Source: Liolophura sinensis (Eukaryota; Mollusca; Polyplacophora; Chitonida; Chitonidae). Taken from it: DNA of 64,000 nucleotides. Below the pieces are notes generated by a model. The model was not told where the DNA came from, did no database searches, and worked only from the letters and a program-made list of their open reading frames with translations. A program made the translations under genes and the position numbers. Location: NCBI RefSeq assembly GCF_032854445.1, contig NC_088297.1, positions 5,019,991 through 5,083,990 on the forward strand, given 5' to 3'. How positions within the stretch are numbered: the stretch's first letter is position 1; each line of letters begins with the position of its first letter. Positions 61,601 to 64,000 of this stretch are shown here, piece by piece.

Positions 61601-63336
61601 CATCATATTTACGTATATCACTCTCTCCAAAAGCTTTTGTGTTTTTTATGAGAACATTTCCAACGTGGGTGTATTTTTGACGAAATATCCACATAATCTT
61701 TTCAATTATCGGACAGCTTTGCTCACGATGCCGTGAGCGTATGATATATAGGATCAGACATAAAGGCTTAATATAATTATTTAACAGTGAATATATTACA
61801 ATGCCATGTTTAATATTAAACCAAGCTGGTTTTTTCATTGTTCAGTTCTGCTTAGTGTCCTGAATTTGGACCCAGCTTGTGCCAGGATACCGCATGACAA
61901 GAATATTGTGGATATATCATGTCCATAACCATTCATTCCTTCAGTTGTTCTGAGCACAGTGACCTAAAGTTCTTGATAGTTGGAGACCTTACCTTTTACC
62001 ACTAGTTGTAAATGTATTATTTTCGACTTGCTGGAAACAAGACGAACATCGAGTGGTCCTTGGCATCGAACACATGATGTTTCTCTTGGAGTGATTTCGA
62101 GGATACCGTCTCTTTTGTGATTTCTGATAATTTGCCTGACTTCCAGAGGGATATCCTTTGGTATACTCCTTAGTAATGATCGGAAATGTTGGCTGTTATT
62201 TCTCAGTGGAACAGGCCTTTGGCTCCCGTTTACCTGTTCGGTGTCAGATTCTTGTTGGTCAGTTTCTTGATCAGATAATGACTGCACGTCATCTGACGAT
62301 ATCAATTCTGGTAGCTCTTGTTTTAGATACCATTTGCAGATGAGTTTATGGAGGCATGTGCGAATGCTTTTTGTGCACCTGCATATTGTGGTGTTTCTTT
62401 GTTTATCGTACGTTACTATAGTCCGTTGTAGTTTGCACCAGAACCTTTTTTTCCCCGTGTACACAGACAGATGAATATGTCTAGGATAATAGGTCGACTG
62501 ATGAGGTGGAATGAGTACTACAAATGGGCGTCCTGAGCTTTCAGCTGTTTCTTGGCACTGCTTTAGTTCATTGTATCTACTTTCAGTGATGAAATTTTCA
62601 CTCCGCATGCATTCAAGCGTGTCTTGTCTAAGAATTGTTTCTCTTCCAGGAATGGCATAAGGAAAGGAACGAACGTGATCACACTCAAAGGAACTGTTCC
62701 CACCTCTTCTTGCCGCCGATTTCAACTCAATACATGAGTTGTTTTCACAAATGCTGATCGGAGTATTTGTGAGCGTATTTTTCTGCAGATGTATCGGGAT
62801 CTGAGGACCACTTCTTGATTTGGACGAACAATACACTCCTTTGGCTGGATCGATTACAACAGTATGGTGATGATTGTAGACATTAACATCATGCTGTAGA
62901 GACTGGTGAGATTTCAAGTGCGATTTCATCCATTTCACTGTTATAATTTTACCACATAGTATACAACTTGCTCGAAGTGATGACGTCTTTGTTGAAATCT
63001 GGGAATCCAATGATCTAGAACAAGTCGTCTTCAGATTAATACTCTGGGTGGCATAGCAATGGTCTTTGTCACTTGTCACCGCGTCACTTTCCTGTGCCTC
63101 TACTGCGTTATTCTGATGGTTTTCTGATCTGTGTTTTGCACGCGACGAATAAGAATTTTTCGCTGTACGGGTAGAGGGGATTAATTTGGATGCAACAGGC
63201 GTGTTAAGACTATTAACACATGTTTGAACGTGGTGCTTCAAGTTCTCTTTGCGAATAATTATCCTTGAACATGACGTGCAGTGGAAATGCCGTGAAGAAC
63301 TGTGTTCAGTTAGATGGCAAAGAACGGCACTTTTAC
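58149..63336 (-). CDS. KDZ-transposase-like protein with SWIM zinc finger, 3' part (partial, possibly decaying)
   Basis: Seven exons joined in transcript order: 63336-61993, 61409-61300, 61055-60854, 60173-60069, 59591-59404, 59024-58883, 58639-58149. The frame holds at every junction and gives about 859 residues; the 5' end is missing. Order: the tail of one zinc finger, two C2H2/C2HC-like fingers, a SWIM motif CRCTKSIRTCLH, two CxxC pairs split between the first two exons, then a DDE-type region. Candidate catalytic residues are D at 60885-60887 (ILIFDTCRK), D at 58506-58508 (ITICDIAY) and E at 58182-58184 (AVEQLFSSL). This layout resembles KDZ transposases and the animal proteins often labelled HMG-domain-containing protein 3-like; assignment is from pattern memory, not a search. 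One exon lacks an AG acceptor and a TAG cuts the end, so it may be a pseudogene. The candidate catalytic triad itself is not broken. Confidence 0.7.
58883..59024 (-). CDS. KDZ-like gene, exon without AG acceptor
   Basis: Donor TCTG|GTGAGA. Encodes VSTIRKMCREVG, then DMIRRMRDMSIS and ending YEKLFGCSG. The reading frame has a TGA directly upstream (bases TTTTGACTG), and no AG lies between it and the family-like sequence. The only phase-consistent boundary is CTG|GTG at 59025/59024, a would-be CAG acceptor with A replaced by T. Confidence 0.65.
59108..59141 (+). mobile_element. SINE family A tail remnant
   Basis: GTCGTAAAACACCAATCAAA and TAAATAA only. Confidence 0.6.
59404..59591 (-). CDS. KDZ-like gene, acidic exon
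   Basis: Acceptor GCTTTAG, donor AAAAG|GTATTT. Encodes YEFWSPWIGENSRSGDL and a polar, acidic end (VSEPMPEETIMNMLKDEK). Phase 1 to phase 0. The next exon has no matching AG acceptor. Confidence 0.68.
59645..59760. mobile_element. Short palindromic element, first of a dimer (KDZ-like gene intron)
   Basis: Starts GGCCCCTGTTCCACAAAGC and contains GTAACTACCATGACAAC paired with GCTATGGTAGTTACAATC. Its right end runs straight into the next copy. Confidence 0.8.
59761..59886. mobile_element. Short palindromic element, second of a dimer (KDZ-like gene intron)
   Basis: Starts GGCCCTGTTCCACAAACC and ends TTGCTTTGTGGGACAGGGTC. Internally similar to the first copy (ACTACCATGACAACCCATG). Confidence 0.85.
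60069..60173 (-). CDS. KDZ-like gene, linker exon
   Basis: Acceptor CTTTCAG, donor CCAG|GTAAGA. Encodes a polar linker containing DAKAFWSAVENSVRN. Its 105 bases keep phase 1 to phase 1. Weakest of the internal exons by content, strong by splice sites and phase. Confidence 0.65.
60854..61055 (-). CDS. KDZ-like gene, CxxCG / first catalytic Asp exon
   Basis: Acceptor TTTTCAG, donor TCAG|GTAGGT. Encodes NHVAIGRSVAML, a middle segment, then FHCVLCGYHPSILIFDTC followed by RKVAF. CVLCG-x-HP plus IFD-x3-K is the pattern preceding and containing the first acidic residue of KDZ-like transposases. Phase 0 to phase 1. Confidence 0.75.
61300..61409 (-). CDS. KDZ-like gene, CxxC exon
   Basis: Acceptor CTTTCAG, donor GAG|GTATGT. 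Encodes KVCKPCQLLYQYKEW and GIHNFNDVIFLGLE. The CKPC pairs with CVRC at the end of the previous exon, as in cysteine-cluster domains attached to KDZ transposases. Phase 1 to phase 0. Confidence 0.75.
61993..63336 (-). CDS. KDZ-like gene, large zinc-finger/SWIM exon
   Basis: Acceptor TTTTTGTAG, donor AAAG|GTAAGG; 1,344 bases uninterrupted. It opens inside a finger (CHLTEH gives the two His), so the upstream exon should hold its CxxC. Then come a C2HC-like finger near 63213-63285 (CTSCSRIIIRKENLKHH), a basic/Ser-rich linker, a C2H2 finger near 62905-62970 (CILCGKIITVKWMKSHLKSH), the SWIM motif at 62348-62383, an acidic Ser/Asp/Gln stretch, and a final CVRC. SWIM fingers (CxCxnCxH) are common in transposase-derived proteins and bind DNA or protein. 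Phase 1 to phase 1. Confidence 0.8.
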
Positions 63337-64000
63337 CTACAAAAATAAACACGTCTTTTGAACATTGTGATAAGTTAGTTATTTATTTCAATGGTGTTTT
63401 ACGCCTCAAAAACAGCTCAATTTACAGCCCATGTGATGGCGGTCAGTTTTATGGACATATGTGCATGGACTGTAGCATATTAACTGTAACTGTAGCGCAG
63501 ACTTAAAGCCTAATTAGATTGCTCGCACAGTGAAGCCTTTGGAAAGAAGTTTAAACCCGTGCAGAGCTGATCCAATTTCTTGTGTGAATATATACAGTGT
63601 AATTTGACAAATAGATTATGAATCTGGCTTTGCTTTTGTTCTAGTTTTGTTCTAGCTTAAGAAGTTTGACCACAATTTACCTACTGTTCATGCATTAGGC
63701 ATAAAGAGCTAACCACGAATGTGGCTTTGTTTTGTTTCTTAAGAAGTTTTCGCTTTTAGGCACACTTTATTCTGATTTTTGAGACACGATGCGAAAAACA
63801 GTAATGGTGCAATGTTGAAAGTTGGTCAGCAGGACAAATTGTGCTCTTCTCTCGTATCAAATTATTTCAGATGAATAGTTTTCCAGTGATTGGCATTAAA
63901 ATTTTTGCCACCGTTCATGCATTATGTAAGAAAAACATCTGTTGGCTTTCGAGTTACGGTTAGCGCAGCGGGAGCGTTCTTTACATTGTGTGGTATTAAA
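63337..64000. other. Right edge: intron or 5' flank of the KDZ-like gene
   Basis: The first visible exon starts inside a zinc finger, so an upstream exon must exist. I could not find its CxxC half here; it probably lies beyond the window. Confidence 0.5.
63378..63455 (-). mobile_element. SINE family A terminal fragment
   Basis: TATTTCAATGGTGTTTTACG, then GATGGCGGTCAGTTTTATGG; middle diverged. Confidence 0.6.

Overview
The window is animal genomic DNA, most likely from a mollusc or another lophotrochozoan. It is AT-rich with short exons, GT-AG introns, many short repeats and no prokaryotic features. Two tRNA-derived SINE families recur throughout. One carries a conserved body and tail (GAGTACGGCGTAAAACACC, then an AAAT-rich end). 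The other ends GTTAAACCCCAAGCACTCAC. To my knowledge repeats of this style are abundant in bivalves and gastropods, but I cannot name the species.

Layout. 1-29.8 kb has no recognisable gene. It is a mosaic of SINEs, small palindromic DNA elements, older dispersed repeats and local tandem arrays (44-bp units at 7.0-7.4 kb, ~17-18/35-bp units at 16.0-17.0 kb, 97-bp units at 25.7-26.0 kb). 29,879-44,412 (minus strand) holds a complete 14-exon gene for nicotinate phosphoribosyltransferase (NAPRT, NAD salvage). All junctions fit and join in frame to a 555-residue protein. Its introns are unusually rich in minisatellites, including a 2.6-kb array of 39-bp (13-codon) units and a 45-bp array that carries copies of the exon 12 splice acceptor.

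45.2-55.7 kb is one huge 53-bp minisatellite of roughly 198 units with nested higher-order structure: blocks of 10, 6, 13 and 13 units make a 2,250-bp super-repeat present twice in tandem. A short cluster of the same core motif lies just upstream of the NAPRT start codon.

57.8-63.3 kb (minus strand) holds the 3' part of a multi-exon gene related to KDZ-type DDE transposases. It has C2H2-like fingers, a SWIM-type zinc finger, CxC cysteine pairs and a plausible D-D-E triad. Two lesions stand out. One exon lacks an AG splice acceptor. A TAG, followed by a TGA, interrupts sequence that otherwise continues the family. The gene is therefore either a decaying copy or depends on unusual splicing or readthrough. 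Its 5' exons are not visible and probably lie beyond position 64,000.

The two genes have no evident functional link. The giant array separates the 5' end of NAPRT from the 3' end of the KDZ-like gene.
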